Positions 1 through 9,332 of a DNA stretch of 64,000 bases are shown here, piece by piece. The translations under genes were made by a program, and so were the position numbers. Source of the stretch: Leptolyngbya sp. SIOISBB (GTDB taxonomy: Bacteria; Cyanobacteriota; Cyanobacteriia; Phormidesmidales; Phormidesmidaceae); contig JAAHII010000001.1 in NCBI GenBank assembly GCA_010671905.1, forward strand, positions 5,332,001-5,396,000. Direction: 5' to 3'. The notes beneath the pieces were generated by a model. That model worked only from the letters and a program-made list of their open reading frames with translations, ran no database searches and was not told the DNA's origin. Position 1 is the stretch's first letter, and every line of letters starts with the position of its first letter.

Positions 1-1
1 G

Positions 2-1867
2 CTCAATCGCCTTAATCAAGCAGTGCGCTCAGTCGCCCAAGGCGATCTGTTTCAAACTGTGCAAGCAGAGCATATTACCGAGGTGCGTGATCTGTCGGAT
101 TCATTTAATCAGATGGCCCGAACATTGCAGACCCTGTTTGGGCAACTCAGTTCTCTCAATCAGGAGCTAGTCCAGAGTGAAAGTCGACTAAAACAGTTTT
201 TAGAGGCATTACCCATTGGGGTCGTCGTACATGATGCTAAGGGGCAGTTGCAATATCTTAACCAGGTAGGGCGATCGCTCCTACCACGTCATCCCCTGCA
301 ACAACCGGTACAGCCGACTGCCGAAACCACCGAATCCGTAGTTGACTTAGAGGCTGCCTTATTTGATGCGTTACCCATCGGTCAAACATTAACGGGGGCG
401 ACAGTGCGTACCGATGATGTGGAAATTTTGGTCGATGGTCGCCTCATTAATCTAGACATTGTGGCGACACCGATTCTGAGTGATCAGGCTGAGGTGACTT
501 ATGTGATTACGGCTTTTCAAGACATTACGGCTCGTAAGCGGGCCGAACGCCAACTGCTGCACAATGCTCTGCACGATACCTTGACCGGGCTACCTAATCG
601 GGCCATGCTTAACCAGCGTTTGGATATGGCGCTACAGTCGGCTCAGCGGACAGAGGCCGTTTCCCTGGCACTGCTGTTTCTAGATTTAGATCGATTCAAA
701 ATCATCAACGATAGTCTGGGTCATTGGGTTGGGGATCAACTCCTCATCAAAATTGCTGAGATACTCGACGAAATTGTCCGGCCTAATGACATCGTGGCCA
801 GGTTAGGGGGAGACGAGTATGTCGTCTGGCTAGAGGCGATTGCGCATCCCCAGGAGGCCATTGCAGTGGCTGAGCGCATTTTAGATGCCCTACAAACACC
901 CCTAGTTTTGGATAACCACGCGGTGGTGATTACCGCTAGCATTGGCATGATTTTAGATACCTCTGGCTATCGGCATGCCTCGGAGCTTCTACGAGATGCC
1001 GATACTGCCATGTACCAAGCGAAGGCGAAGGGCAAGGCGCGTTACGAAATTTTTACCCCCGATATGCGATCAGCAGCGACTCAGCGGTTGCATCTCGAAA
1101 ATGACCTCCGCCACGCGATCGAGCGGGACGAATTGTACTTGGTTTATCAACCTATCGTGTCTTTAGAGACAGGACTCATTGTGGGCTGTGAGGGGTTAAT
1201 GCGCTGGCATCATCGCAATTTGGGCCATATTCTGCCGAGTGAGTTTATTCCGATTGCTGAAGACTCAGGGGTGATCGTGGCCTTATCAACCTGGGTGCTC
1301 CGGAAAGCTTGCCAACAACTGGCAGCATGGGCAATGGCCGTTGCGCCCCAATCTTTACCCAAACTCAGCATTAATTTGTCGGCTAACGACTTAACCGCGG
1401 TGTTGCCGATGACGCTGTCCGAAACCCTCGCTGAAACTGGCGCATCAGCTTCTAGTCTAAATTTAGAAATTACTGAAAGCGTGCTAATTTATCATGTCAC
1501 CGAGACTATTGCCGTGCTAGAGAACCTCCGAGAGTTAGGCGTTAGTCTCAGTATTGATGACTTTGGCACGGGGTATTCGTCTCTGAACTACTTGCATCGT
1601 TTGCCAGTGGATTCTCTCAAAATTGATCAGTCTTTTATTCAGGCGATGAATCTTCGGGGACAGAATTATCGCATTGTCGAAACCATCATTGCTCTGAGCA
1701 ATCAACTGCAGATTGAAGCGATCGCTGAAGGTATTGAAACCGTTGCTCAACTCAATGACCTCAAAGCCTTAGGCTGTGAACTCGGACAGGGATATTATTT
1801 TTCGCGTCCACTCACAGCCGCTAAATTCCTAGAGCTACTCACATCGGCAAAACAGCATCTGCCCTAG
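2..1867 (+). CDS. HAMP-PAS-GGDEF-EAL cyclic-di-GMP signalling protein (5' end outside window)
   Basis: The reading frame is open from base 2, so the true start lies upstream; the GTG at 23 is internal. The visible 621 residues begin in a HAMP linker (AVRSVAQGDL), followed by a coiled stretch, a PAS-like sensor (about 55-175), a GGDEF cyclase domain with RLGGDEYVVWL (near base 805), and an EAL phosphodiesterase domain with ITESVLI, DDFGTGYSSL and KIDQSFI. The HAMP start implies an upstream membrane sensor. The signature EAL triplet reads EGL (EGLMRW), a tolerated variant in some active enzymes, so both making and breaking c-di-GMP remain possible. It is followed by two short repeats, not by an operon partner. 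Domain calls are secure; enzymatic direction and ligand are not known. Confidence 0.93.
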   Translation, partial: LNRLNQAVRSVAQGDLFQTVQAEHITEVRDLSDSFNQMARTLQTLFGQLSSLNQELVQSESRLKQFLEALPIGVVVHDAKGQLQYLNQVGRSLLPRHPLQQPVQPTAETTESVVDLEAALFDALPIGQTLTGATVRTDDVEILVDGRLINLDIVATPILSDQAEVTYVITAFQDITARKRAERQLLHNALHDTLTGLPNRAMLNQRLDMALQSAQRTEAVSLALLFLDLDRFKIINDSLGHWVGDQLLIKIAEILDEIVRPNDIVARLGGDEYVVWLEAIAHPQEAIAVAERILDALQTPLVLDNHAVVITASIGMILDTSGYRHASELLRDADTAMYQAKAKGKARYEIFTPDMRSAATQRLHLENDLRHAIERDELYLVYQPIVSLETGLIVGCEGLMRWHHRNLGHILPSEFIPIAEDSGVIVALSTWVLRKACQQLAAWAMAVAPQSLPKLSINLSANDLTAVLPMTLSETLAETGASASSLNLEITESVLIYHVTETIAVLENLRELGVSLSIDDFGTGYSSLNYLHRLPVDSLKIDQSFIQAMNLRGQNYRIVETIIALSNQLQIEAIAEGIETVAQLNDLKALGCELGQGYYFSRPLTAAKFLELLTSAKQHLP

Positions 1868-1879
1868 TCGCGTGATATC

Positions 1880-1950
1880 GCCTGTAAATGTGTGCTTAGG
1901 ACATCAGAAGCAGTACTTTGGTGGGCACTGAGAGTTATCAAAGTGTCCTA
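1880..1950 (+). repeat. Dispersed repeat family C, copy 1
   Basis: About 70 bp that begin GCCTGTAAATGTGTGCT and end TCAAAGTGTCCTA. The segment at 39024-39100 is its inverted relative, with matching ends and several matching internal blocks. Both copies lie next to a family B repeat. There is no coding potential. Confidence 0.6.
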
Positions 1951-1969
1951 GCTACGGTTTCTGCTGGGA

Positions 1970-2067
1970 TATAGCAGAGTGCGGAATGCAGAGTTCGGAA
2001 ATGAAGGACCTCTCACGCAAGCGTTCTAGCCATCTAGAGTGTTCGAACCACACTGCGGCTTGCTATA
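1970..2067 (+). repeat. Dispersed repeat family B, copy 1
   Basis: Begins TATAGCAGAGTGCGGAATGC and ends CTGCGGCTTGCTATA. The ends form a short inverted repeat (TATAGCA/TGCTATA). The same layout recurs at 25616, 34000, 39216 (inverted) and 46417. It looks like a non-autonomous MITE or REP-like element, here between two convergent genes. Confidence 0.7.
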
Positions 2068-2107
2068 CCTATTGCGACTGGTCGATGTGGACAAACGACC
2101 TCACTGC

Positions 2108-3049
2108 CTATCGTCTGAGCATGTCTAAATGGGTGAGATACCAAGCATAAGTCTTCTCGATGCCCGTCTTCAGGTCGGTTTTCGCTTGCCAGCCTAAGTC
2201 TTTTAGTCGAGAAACATCCATGAGTTTGCGGGGGGTGCCGTCGGGCTTTGATGCATCAAACACCAATTCCCCCTCAAAACCAACAACTGCCTGCATCGTT
2301 AGCGCTAATTCCTTAATCGAAATTTCTTCGCCGGTACCGACGTTAATGAATTCGGGGCGATCGTAGTTTTCCATCAAAAAGAAAAGGGCGTCAGCCAAAT
2401 CATTGACGTATAAAAATTCCCTCAGCGGCTCACCCGTGCCCCACACTGTGACGGTTGGCGCTCCCGTAACCTTGGCCTCATGAAATTTACGCATCAGTGC
2501 TGGCAATACATGAGAATTGGCCAGGTCAAAGTTATCGTTGATGCCGTAGAGGTTGGTTGGCATCGCCGAAATAAAGTTTACTCCATACTGCCGTTGGTAG
2601 TTTTCACACAGTTTGAGCCCAGCAATTTTAGCGATCGCATAAGGTTCATTGGTCGGTTCTAAAAAGCCAGTGAGCAGCGCCTCTTCTGACATGGGCTGTG
2701 GGCATAATTTGGGGTAGATGCAGGAAGACCCCAAAAACAAAAGTTTCTGCACCTGATGAAGATAGGCACTGTGAATCACGTTGGCCTCAATCATCAAGTT
2801 GTCATAGAGAAATTCGCCCCGGTAAATATTGTTAGCCTGAATCCCTCCAACTTTGGCGGCCGCTAAGAACACATAATCTGGACGTTCAGTGGCAAAAAAG
2901 TTTTCGACTGCTGCTTGCTGGCGCAGATCTAGCTCTTTGCTAGATCGCGTTACTAGGTTGGTATAACCCCGTGCCTGCAACGTCCGGATAATGGCACTAC
3001 CGACGAGGCCGTTATGTCCAGCGACAAATATTTTTGCTTGTGTGTCCAT
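2108..3049 (-). CDS. fcl: GDP-L-fucose synthase
   Basis: A 313-residue short-chain dehydrogenase/epimerase that converts GDP-4-keto-6-deoxymannose to GDP-L-fucose with NADPH, feeding cell-surface polysaccharide. Seen: N-terminal Rossmann motif [16 protein letters not shown] holding the catalytic Ser, and [10 protein letters not shown] holding the Tyr-x3-Lys pair. Length fits the family. A TTG at 3055 is in frame, but ATG at 3049 (MDTQAKIF) gives the better family start. The usual partner, GDP-mannose 4,6-dehydratase, is not in the window and nothing is co-directional nearby. Confidence 0.93.
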   Translation of the reverse strand: MDTQAKIFVAGHNGLVGSAIIRTLQARGYTNLVTRSSKELDLRQQAAVENFFATERPDYVFLAAAKVGGIQANNIYRGEFLYDNLMIEANVIHSAYLHQVQKLLFLGSSCIYPKLCPQPMSEEALLTGFLEPTNEPYAIAKIAGLKLCENYQRQYGVNFISAMPTNLYGINDNFDLANSHVLPALMRKFHEAKVTGAPTVTVWGTGEPLREFLYVNDLADALFFLMENYDRPEFINVGTGEEISIKELALTMQAVVGFEGELVFDASKPDGTPRKLMDVSRLKDLGWQAKTDLKTGIEKTYAWYLTHLDMLRR

Positions 3050-3338
3050 ATTCAAGTTGTTTACCTAGATAAAGATTAGGGGATTCAATATAGGCAGCGG
3101 GCGATAGTCAGGGTGAGTCAGCAGTTTGTCCATCAGAGAGGGATCTGACCATCTCATGGGCTCATCGCTTTAGCCCATTTTCGGTAACGTTAGCCTCGGC
3201 AGGCTATCGTGCTTGATCCATTAGTGAGCGCTGTTGCCGAAAATCGATTGCCCCGACATTGACGCCTCGATAGGAGGCTGAAAGCATTCCCAATTCAGAA
3301 TGCCCGACTCTGGTCGTATTTATATCAGGCTGGGGCAA

Positions 3339-4580
3339 TCAAAAATGGGTGCTAAATGCGACTCCTGTTAATAGACCGACTAAGCCACCACTGAGCACCA
3401 ACTGCCAAGTCGGTACCTTAAAGCGAATCAGAGCCGCTAGCGAGAGTAGTGTGATAGTAGTCGCGATCGCTGCCAAGACAAGCGAAGATTGTCCGAAGAT
3501 TGCCGTTTGCATCAGGGGAATAGACGCCGCCGCGATCGCTCCCAGCACTCCAGGCCGCACGGCCTGGAGAAACGCCTGTATCCAGGGATTTTGACGAATG
3601 CGTAGTAACACCGGAGCGCCCGCCATGATGAATAAAAAGGAAGGCGTAAAGATCCCCACTGTAGCCACCAATGCCCCCAATACGCCTGCTACCTTGAAAC
3701 CGACGAAAGCGGAAGTCAGAACGACCGGACCAGGACTCAGTTGACCAATGGCAATGCCATTGATAAATTCGCTGCGAGTTAGCCAATGCAGCTGATCCAC
3801 CACTTCGAATTCCAACAGCGGAATGATGACTAGCCCTCCCCCAAAGGTAAACGTGCCCGTCTTAAAGAACAGTGTGAGCAGCGGCCCAAAAAAATCACCA
3901 ATGCGCTCCCATCCCCAAAAACTGGACAATGTCAGCACCTCAGCTGATGTGACAGCTAGCGGTAAACTTGTCATCAACCCCACAGGGAGCCATAAGGGCT
4001 GAATTGAGCTAGGCCGACGAGGACGATAGAGCACCAGCCCAACCAGTCCAGCCAGGATGAATGCCAGAAGGGGATTGAGATTGCCCCAACCGACAGCGAG
4101 ACCGACGGCGATCGCGATCACCATGCCCGCCCCATCGTGAATTGACTTTTTACCTAACTTCCAGCAAAAACCGATAATGATGGCAATCATCACCGGGGCA
4201 ATGCCAAAAAATAGAGCCCCTAGTTGGGGTAATGCCTGCCAGCGAAAATAGGCCCATGACAGTGTCACCACGATCAAAAAGGCAGGTGTAATGAAAGCCA
4301 GACCGGCAACAAGTGCCCCCAGTTGTCCGGCTCTGAGATAGCCGAGATAAATACCCATTTGAGTTGAGGCTGGCCCTGGCAGCATTTCACAAACCGCCAT
4401 GCCATCACTAAATTGCTCTTGTGTGAGCCACTGTCGCCGCACAACGGCTTCATCGTTTTGCATTGCGATGTGTGCTTGAGGTCCGCCAAAACCCAGACAA
4501 CCCAGGCGACTGAAGATTTGCACCAGCTCGCGCAGACGCTCACCTATGGATATCTGCGAAGTAGTCTGGGGGGAAGACAT
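3339..4580 (-). CDS. chrA: Chromate transporter, two-domain CHR family
   Basis: A 413-residue inner-membrane protein with two homologous CHR halves, each beginning with a FGGPQAH- or FGGG-type motif (LGFGGPQAHIAMQ near 32; FTFGGGLVIIPLLE near 245) and followed by LPGP (MLPGPASTQ) or SPGP (QLSPGPVVL). About 10-12 hydrophobic segments are visible. The family exports chromate by proton motive force; in other bacteria it sits with sulfate or chromate genes, but here it stands alone, divergent from a LysR gene across about 400 bp. That regulator could control it, which is inference. Confidence 0.92.
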   Translation of the reverse strand: MSSPQTTSQISIGERLRELVQIFSRLGCLGFGGPQAHIAMQNDEAVVRRQWLTQEQFSDGMAVCEMLPGPASTQMGIYLGYLRAGQLGALVAGLAFITPAFLIVVTLSWAYFRWQALPQLGALFFGIAPVMIAIIIGFCWKLGKKSIHDGAGMVIAIAVGLAVGWGNLNPLLAFILAGLVGLVLYRPRRPSSIQPLWLPVGLMTSLPLAVTSAEVLTLSSFWGWERIGDFFGPLLTLFFKTGTFTFGGGLVIIPLLEFEVVDQLHWLTRSEFINGIAIGQLSPGPVVLTSAFVGFKVAGVLGALVATVGIFTPSFLFIMAGAPVLLRIRQNPWIQAFLQAVRPGVLGAIAAASIPLMQTAIFGQSSLVLAAIATTITLLSLAALIRFKVPTWQLVLSGGLVGLLTGVAFSTHF

Positions 4581-4980
4581 TGGCGTAAATGTTTACAACA
4601 GAATGAAGGTGTTACGGATATTGAGGAGGGTTTTCCTCAGCCGATTATGTTTGATTGTCGGCGGTAATCGGAATTCCTCTAGGTTATGTAGAACACATTG
4701 AGCTGAGGAACTTATTGCCAGTTGAGATGCCGCGACTCGCCCCCAGTAACGCTCAGCGATCGCAACCCTCGGATGCCTAACGGTTAGAAGCTTAAAGAAA
4801 TCCATGAATAATTGAATAATCTAAAGTGATTAAATAGACTTAATACTATAGATCGACTTTCACAGCACTTGAAGTTAACCACCGGGCAGTGAATACCATA
4901 GATTTATGAAGGGAAAAAATGACAAGTCGATAGAATCTGGTCTATGATGACTTTGGCGCACAATTGGGAGACTTAATTCG
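4581..4980. promoter_or_regulatory. Divergent control region between chrA and the LysR gene, with a LysR-type box
   Basis: A 400-bp spacer between divergent genes. At 4829-4844 an inverted repeat ATTAA-N6-TTAAT fits the loose TTA-N7/8-TAA pattern used by CmpR/NdhR-type regulators. It is AT-rich, as expected for promoters. No RNA gene or repeat was seen. The box is a candidate only. Confidence 0.4.
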
Positions 4981-5961
4981 TTGTTTCACGCCACGCTACA
5001 TCAGCTTAAAGTTTTCGAAGCGACTGCTCGTCATGGGAGCTTCACTCGTGCAGCCGAGGAGCTTTATCTAACCCAACCGACCGTCTCAATTCAAGTGAAG
5101 CAGCTGACTAAGGCTGTCGGGTTACCCCTGTTTGAGCAGATTGGTAAGCGTCTTTACTTGACCCAGGCCGGGCAGCAACTGTTAGATACCTGTCAAAGGG
5201 TGTTTGAGGGGTTAGAGCAGTTTGAGATGGCGATCGCCGACATTAAAGGCATGAAGCAGGGCCAGCTCAAAATTGCGGTCATCACAACGGCTAAATATTT
5301 TGTGCCCAGGTTGTTGGGACCCTTTTGTCAGCGATTCCCGGGCATCGACATTTCCCTCAAGGTGACTAACCACCAACATATCCAAGAGCGGATGGCCAAC
5401 AACGAAGATGACCTCTACATCATCAGTCAGGCACCCGAACAGCCGGATCTTAAGATTCATCCTTTCCTCGAAAACCCCTTGGTGGTGATTGCTCCGAAGA
5501 ATCACCCCCTCGTAGGCAAGAAAAATATCCCGATTCAGGCGCTCAACGGTGAGCAGTTCATCATGCGGGAGCCGGGTTCCGGTACTCGTCAAGCCGTGCA
5601 ATCGCTGTTCGACGAGCATGAAGTGGATGTTAAGGTGCGCCTAGAATTGGGGAGTAACGAAGCCATTAAACAGGCGATCGCCGGTGGGCTCGGTATTTCT
5701 GTGCTTTCTGTGCATACCATCATTTCTGAAGGCACCACTGGTGAGTTTGCGATTCTAGATGTTGATCAATTCCCCATTGAGCGGCATTGGTATGTCGCTA
5801 ATCTCGCGGGTAAACAACTCTCCGTCGTCGCCGACACTTTCCTCAAGTATCTGTTGGAAGAGAGCCATCCGATGGCGAAAAAGCTGTTGCCTGATATTCA
5901 GTTGGCAACAGCCACTGCGATTGAAGACAACGGCACGGAACTGGCACTTTCTGGCAAGTAA
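4981..5961 (+). CDS. LysR-family regulator, CmpR/NdhR (CcmR)-like
   Basis: 326 residues. The N-terminal winged helix-turn-helix (2-62) contains ARHGSFTRAAEELYLTQPTV, very close to cyanobacterial CmpR/NdhR regulators of inorganic-carbon genes. The C-terminal effector domain (about 90-300) has the typical GISVLSVHTI segment. The TTG start is supported by GGGAG 10-14 bases upstream; no ATG lies nearby in frame. CmpR-type proteins sense 2-phosphoglycolate or RuBP, and NdhR senses 2-oxoglutarate or 2-phosphoglycolate; which applies here is unclear, because no cmp, sbt or ndh genes are adjacent. The neighbour is chrA. Confidence 0.88.
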   Translation: MFHATLHQLKVFEATARHGSFTRAAEELYLTQPTVSIQVKQLTKAVGLPLFEQIGKRLYLTQAGQQLLDTCQRVFEGLEQFEMAIADIKGMKQGQLKIAVITTAKYFVPRLLGPFCQRFPGIDISLKVTNHQHIQERMANNEDDLYIISQAPEQPDLKIHPFLENPLVVIAPKNHPLVGKKNIPIQALNGEQFIMREPGSGTRQAVQSLFDEHEVDVKVRLELGSNEAIKQAIAGGLGISVLSVHTIISEGTTGEFAILDVDQFPIERHWYVANLAGKQLSVVADTFLKYLLEESHPMAKKLLPDIQLATATAIEDNGTELALSGK

Positions 5962-6141
5962 TCAGCAGTCACATCACTGTTTCATTCTTGTCAAACAGCC
6001 TAGCTTCATTAGTTCTGTCATGGTGGTGCTTGAGGACATCAGGGTAGAGGCACCCAATCACTGGGCAAGTTTCAAGTCAGCGTGATCGCTAAACTTCGGT
6101 CACTAAGTCCTAGCCATATCTGGCTAGCAATGCCTCGTCCT

Positions 6142-6261
6142 TAGGGGGCGTTATCAGTTAATCTCAGCAACCTTTGGGGTAGATCGTTGCCGTACTTACC
6201 CAGCTAGGGCTGTCGTTCCTTCGTTGAAGGGATTTGACCGCGACCGGATGACAGACCCTAG
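6142..6261 (+). repeat. Dispersed repeat family A, copy 1
   Basis: About 120 bp between TAGGGGGCGTTATCAGTTAA and GGATGACAGACCCTAG, directly downstream of hoxH. It shares the layout of copies at 14152, 14270, 16667 and 28819: a left hairpin half rich in GGGCG/CGCCC (weakened here) and a right half ending GACCGCGACCGGATGACAG. It may double as a transcript end for hoxH. Confidence 0.75.
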
Positions 6262-6287
6262 TCATGGTTAATGCTTAATCTCGCTGC

Positions 6288-7715
6288 CTAATCGCGCACT
6301 AATTGGCGCAGTACCTCGCCGCTGGAATTCAGAATCTGAATATTCAACGGCATTTGGCCTGCTGCGTGGGTGGAACAAGAAAGGCATGGGTCATAGCAGC
6401 GGATGCCAGCTTCTACGCGGTTGAGAAATCCTTCTTGGATGTCTTCTCCGTGGATGTAGTGCTGAGCGATTTGCTTGACCGTTTTATTCATCGCTAGGTT
6501 GTTGTTGCCAGTCGCGATGATCAGGTTCACTTTCTCAAGCAGGCCATTTTCATCCACCTTATAGTGATGGAAGAGGGTGCCTCGGGGTGCTTCGCTGACG
6601 CCGATCGCCTCTAATTCATTCACTCCCGCATCGGCGCGACAGCGATCTGACATCAGATCGGGATCATCCATGTACTCTTGGATTTTCTCCAGGCAAGCCA
6701 GAATCTCGATCAGCCGCGCATAGTGGTAAAGGAACGAGGAGGTGGGGATGCCGCCCGCATAATCGCGGAATTCCTTCAGCTCGGCATCGGCTTTGGGGGT
6801 GCCGATATGGGTGCAATTGTTCAACCGCGCTAGGGGACCCACGCGATAGAGGCCATCAGGATAGCCCAAGGCTTTGTAATAGGGAAACTTCAGGTAAGAC
6901 CAGTCTTCTACTGCTTCGCCCACAAAGTCAGCATAATCGTCCTCGCTGAGATGATCCTGCACGATGTTGCCTTCGCTGTCGGTAAAGCGCAGGTGGCCGT
7001 CGTAGTGCTCCCACGCGCCGCCTTTGCCCACGAGACTCATAAACAGGGACGGAAACTCACCAAAGACTTTCACCTCTTCCTTCATTGGGCCATTGATCAA
7101 CCCTTTGAAGATGTCCAGCCCTTTTTGGATGGTGTCGAGGGATTCGGGTAGGCGATCAACAATCCAGGCTCGCCCTTCTTCCGAAAGGGGCGATCGCACC
7201 CCACCCGGTACCGTCCAAGCGGCGTGAATCTTGCGACCCCCGAGAATCTCAATTACTTTTTGACCAAACTGGCGAAGACGAATGCCTGCTCGGGCTAAAT
7301 CGGGATCAGCCGCAATCAGACCAAACACATTGCGTTTGGCAGGATCGCTGTCCCAGCCCAGAAGAAAATCGGGACTACTGAGGTGGAAAAACGACAGGGC
7401 ATGGGATTGGGTGATCTGTCCCAGGTTGAGCAGACGGCGTAGCTTATCCGCCGCCTTAGGGATTTTAACTGCCAGGATTTTGTCGCCGGTTTTTGCGGCG
7501 CAGATCAGGTGGCTAACGGGACAAATCCCACAGATGCGAGCGGTAATGCCGGCCATTTCGGTAAAAGGGCGACCTTCGCAGAACTTTTCAAAGCCACGAT
7601 ACTCTACCACGTGGAAGCGGGTATCGGCGACCTCGCCCGCGTCATCTAGGATGACGGAGATTTTGGCATGGCCTTCGATACGGGTGATGGGATCGATAAC
7701 AACTGTCTTAGACAT
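6288..7715 (-). CDS. hoxH: NiFe bidirectional hydrogenase large subunit
   Basis: 475 residues carrying the Ni-Fe active site of the NAD(P)-linked cyanobacterial hydrogenase. Both Cys pairs that bind Ni are visible: [10 protein letters not shown] (near 62) and [10 protein letters not shown] (near 446). The 20-odd residues after DPCxxCxxH form the C-terminal tail that the HoxW protease removes during maturation; it is present here ([15 protein letters not shown]...). HoxW and Hyp genes are not in the window. It is the last gene of the hoxE-F-U-Y-cp12-hoxH run, 81 bp after the cp12-like gene, with a hairpin in that gap. Confidence 0.97.
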   Translation of the reverse strand: MSKTVVIDPITRIEGHAKISVILDDAGEVADTRFHVVEYRGFEKFCEGRPFTEMAGITARICGICPVSHLICAAKTGDKILAVKIPKAADKLRRLLNLGQITQSHALSFFHLSSPDFLLGWDSDPAKRNVFGLIAADPDLARAGIRLRQFGQKVIEILGGRKIHAAWTVPGGVRSPLSEEGRAWIVDRLPESLDTIQKGLDIFKGLINGPMKEEVKVFGEFPSLFMSLVGKGGAWEHYDGHLRFTDSEGNIVQDHLSEDDYADFVGEAVEDWSYLKFPYYKALGYPDGLYRVGPLARLNNCTHIGTPKADAELKEFRDYAGGIPTSSFLYHYARLIEILACLEKIQEYMDDPDLMSDRCRADAGVNELEAIGVSEAPRGTLFHHYKVDENGLLEKVNLIIATGNNNLAMNKTVKQIAQHYIHGEDIQEGFLNRVEAGIRCYDPCLSCSTHAAGQMPLNIQILNSSGEVLRQLVRD

Positions 7716-7760
7716 GGATGGTGGCCTCCCTGCAACGGTGGGGGTAGGGGAAACATTGAT

Positions 7761-7788
7761 GCAGGGACACGATCGGCCGTGTCCCTGC
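7761..7788 (-). promoter_or_regulatory. Intra-operon hairpin between cp12-like gene and hoxH
   Basis: An 11-bp perfect stem (GCAGGGACACG with CGTGTCCCTGC) and a 6-base loop in the 81-bp spacer. No T-run follows in the hoxH direction, so it is unlikely to be a terminator. It may stabilise or process the transcript ahead of hoxH, which is inference. Confidence 0.5.
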
Positions 7789-7796
7789 GGCGAAAA

Positions 7797-8030
7797 TTAA
7801 TCTTCGTAAATGCGAGCCTCGGGGGCGTCAGGATTTTCCTCGACGTATTTATCGAAGCTGCTCTTTTCCGGGGCTTCATGCTGGTGGGAAACTTCCGCCT
7901 GCATTTCTTCGACGACGTCCCACGCAGCTGCGCACTCGGGAGATCCTTCTCCCTTATCGGCACAGACGGTGCGAGCATCCGCCCGAGCCTGCTCTAACTT
8001 TTCGTGGAACTCTTTGCTATCAACACTCAT
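7797..8030 (-). CDS. cp12: CP12-like protein lacking the C-terminal cysteine pair
   Basis: 77 residues. CP12 proteins tie GAPDH and phosphoribulokinase into an inactive complex in the dark. Seen: N-terminal Cys pair C23/C33 around DKGEGSPE, the AWDVVEEMQAE core (37-46), and the acidic tail ENPDAPEARIYED. In standard CP12 the tail reads YC...EC with two cysteines that form the GAPDH-binding loop; here they are Val63 and Ala72. So the PRK-side half looks intact and the GAPDH-side disulfide cannot form. It lies inside the hox operon between hoxY and hoxH (20 bp after hoxY), implying a role tied to hydrogenase or NAD(P)H status. CP12 variants are known in cyanobacteria; this one's partner is unknown. 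Confidence 0.9.
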   Translation of the reverse strand: MSVDSKEFHEKLEQARADARTVCADKGEGSPECAAAWDVVEEMQAEVSHQHEAPEKSSFDKYVEENPDAPEARIYED

Positions 8031-8050
8031 GGAATAAATTCCTCGCGGTA

Positions 8051-8605
8051 CTATCCGAACTTGATCATCTCACGACCGACCATTTCCGGTGTTTGCCCTT
8101 GCAACAGTGGTTCCAGAGTGGCGCGGATGCGGTCAGCCGAGGGGGGACACCCCGGCATAAAGATATCAATCGGAATGACCTCATGCACAGGGAGTACCCG
8201 GTCTAACAATTCTGGAACAATGCCGGGAGCGTTGGGAAAATGCGGATTTTCGTCGGCGAGTTCAATGTAGCCGCGTTCAAGCACGGGCTCAGCGGTTTTG
8301 TTCCCCATCATGTTACGCATGGCGGGCACGTTGGCCGTGACGGCGCAGTCACCAAAGGAAATCAGGGTCTTCGTTTTGCGGCGAATTTCGAGGGCGAGTT
8401 CCAGGTTTTCTTCGTTGGCGATCGCCCCTTCGACCAAACACACATCTACCCCATCAGGATACTCCTTGAGGTCGGTACCGACGGGGCTGAACACCACATC
8501 GACCAGACCCGCCAGATCAATCAAAAACTCGTCCAGATCCAAAAAGGACATGTGGCAGCCGGAGCAGCCTGCTAACCAGACCGTTGCAAACTTTATCTTG
8601 TCCAT
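8051..8605 (-). CDS. hoxY: NiFe bidirectional hydrogenase small subunit
   Basis: 184 residues; holds the proximal 4Fe-4S cluster that passes electrons between the HoxH active site and the diaphorase. Seen: CSGCHMSFLDLDE (14-26), GDCAVTANVPAMRN and PGCPPSADRI, together giving the expected Cys ligands. The start overlaps the end of hoxU by 13 bp in another frame, so the two are translationally coupled. Length is normal and there is no signal peptide, which fits a cytoplasmic enzyme. Confidence 0.97.
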   Translation of the reverse strand: MDKIKFATVWLAGCSGCHMSFLDLDEFLIDLAGLVDVVFSPVGTDLKEYPDGVDVCLVEGAIANEENLELALEIRRKTKTLISFGDCAVTANVPAMRNMMGNKTAEPVLERGYIELADENPHFPNAPGIVPELLDRVLPVHEVIPIDIFMPGCPPSADRIRATLEPLLQGQTPEMVGREMIKFG

Positions 8606-9309
8606 TCGTGCTTCTCCCGTGCAGTTGTGAGGAAGGCAAACTTATCGCGATCGCCTTGTTTTTCTCCGGTGGTTTCTCCCTGGTGGAAAATTGCGCCCGT
8701 GGGACAAGCATCGACACACTTGCCGCAGGAGGTACAGGCATCCACTTCGCCCCAGGGCTGATCGAGACCTGCCACGATAAAGCAATCGGCCCCGCGACTC
8801 CCCACATCCCAAACGTGGGCTCCTTCCACCTCGTCGCACACGCGAACACAGCGAGTACACATGATGCAGCGGTTGTGGTCAATGCCAAATTGGGTATGGG
8901 AGAGGTCCACACCGCGATCGGGGAAGCGGTAAGCAAACCGGGAATGATCCATCCCGACGTCTACCGCGACATCCTGCAATTCGCAGTTGCCGTTGGCCAC
9001 GCAGATGGAGCACACGTGGTTCCCTTCGGCAAAGATCAGCTCTACCGCCATGCGACGGTAGCTCTGTAGCTTCTCCGTCTGGGTATGAATCACCATGCCT
9101 TCCGCCGCTGCCGTGACACAAGCGGGTAAGAGCTTTGGCGTTCCTTCCGCTTCCACAATGCACAGGCGACAGGCCCCAACATCGTGAATCCCTGCCATGT
9201 GACACAACGTTGGAATGGGAATCCCCGCTTCCTGCGCTGCATCCAAAATGGTTTTGCCCGCCTCAATGGCGATTTCTTTGCCGTCAATTGTGAGGGTATT
9301 AACTGCCAT
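8593..9309 (-). CDS. hoxU: Bidirectional hydrogenase diaphorase subunit HoxU
   Basis: 238 residues, related to the N-terminal part of NuoG. It carries an N-terminal 2Fe-2S ferredoxin-like domain (CHMAGIHDVGACRLC, about 36-51) and two 4Fe-4S motifs, HNRCIMCTRCVRVC (near 143) and CTSCGKCVDACPTGAI (near 190). It links HoxF flavin chemistry with HoxY. Starts 23 bp after hoxF and overlaps hoxY. No missing ligands noticed. Confidence 0.97.
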   Translation of the reverse strand: MAVNTLTIDGKEIAIEAGKTILDAAQEAGIPIPTLCHMAGIHDVGACRLCIVEAEGTPKLLPACVTAAAEGMVIHTQTEKLQSYRRMAVELIFAEGNHVCSICVANGNCELQDVAVDVGMDHSRFAYRFPDRGVDLSHTQFGIDHNRCIMCTRCVRVCDEVEGAHVWDVGSRGADCFIVAGLDQPWGEVDACTSCGKCVDACPTGAIFHQGETTGEKQGDRDKFAFLTTAREKHEWTR

Positions 9310-9332
9310 GATTTACATCTCCATTGAGTCGG

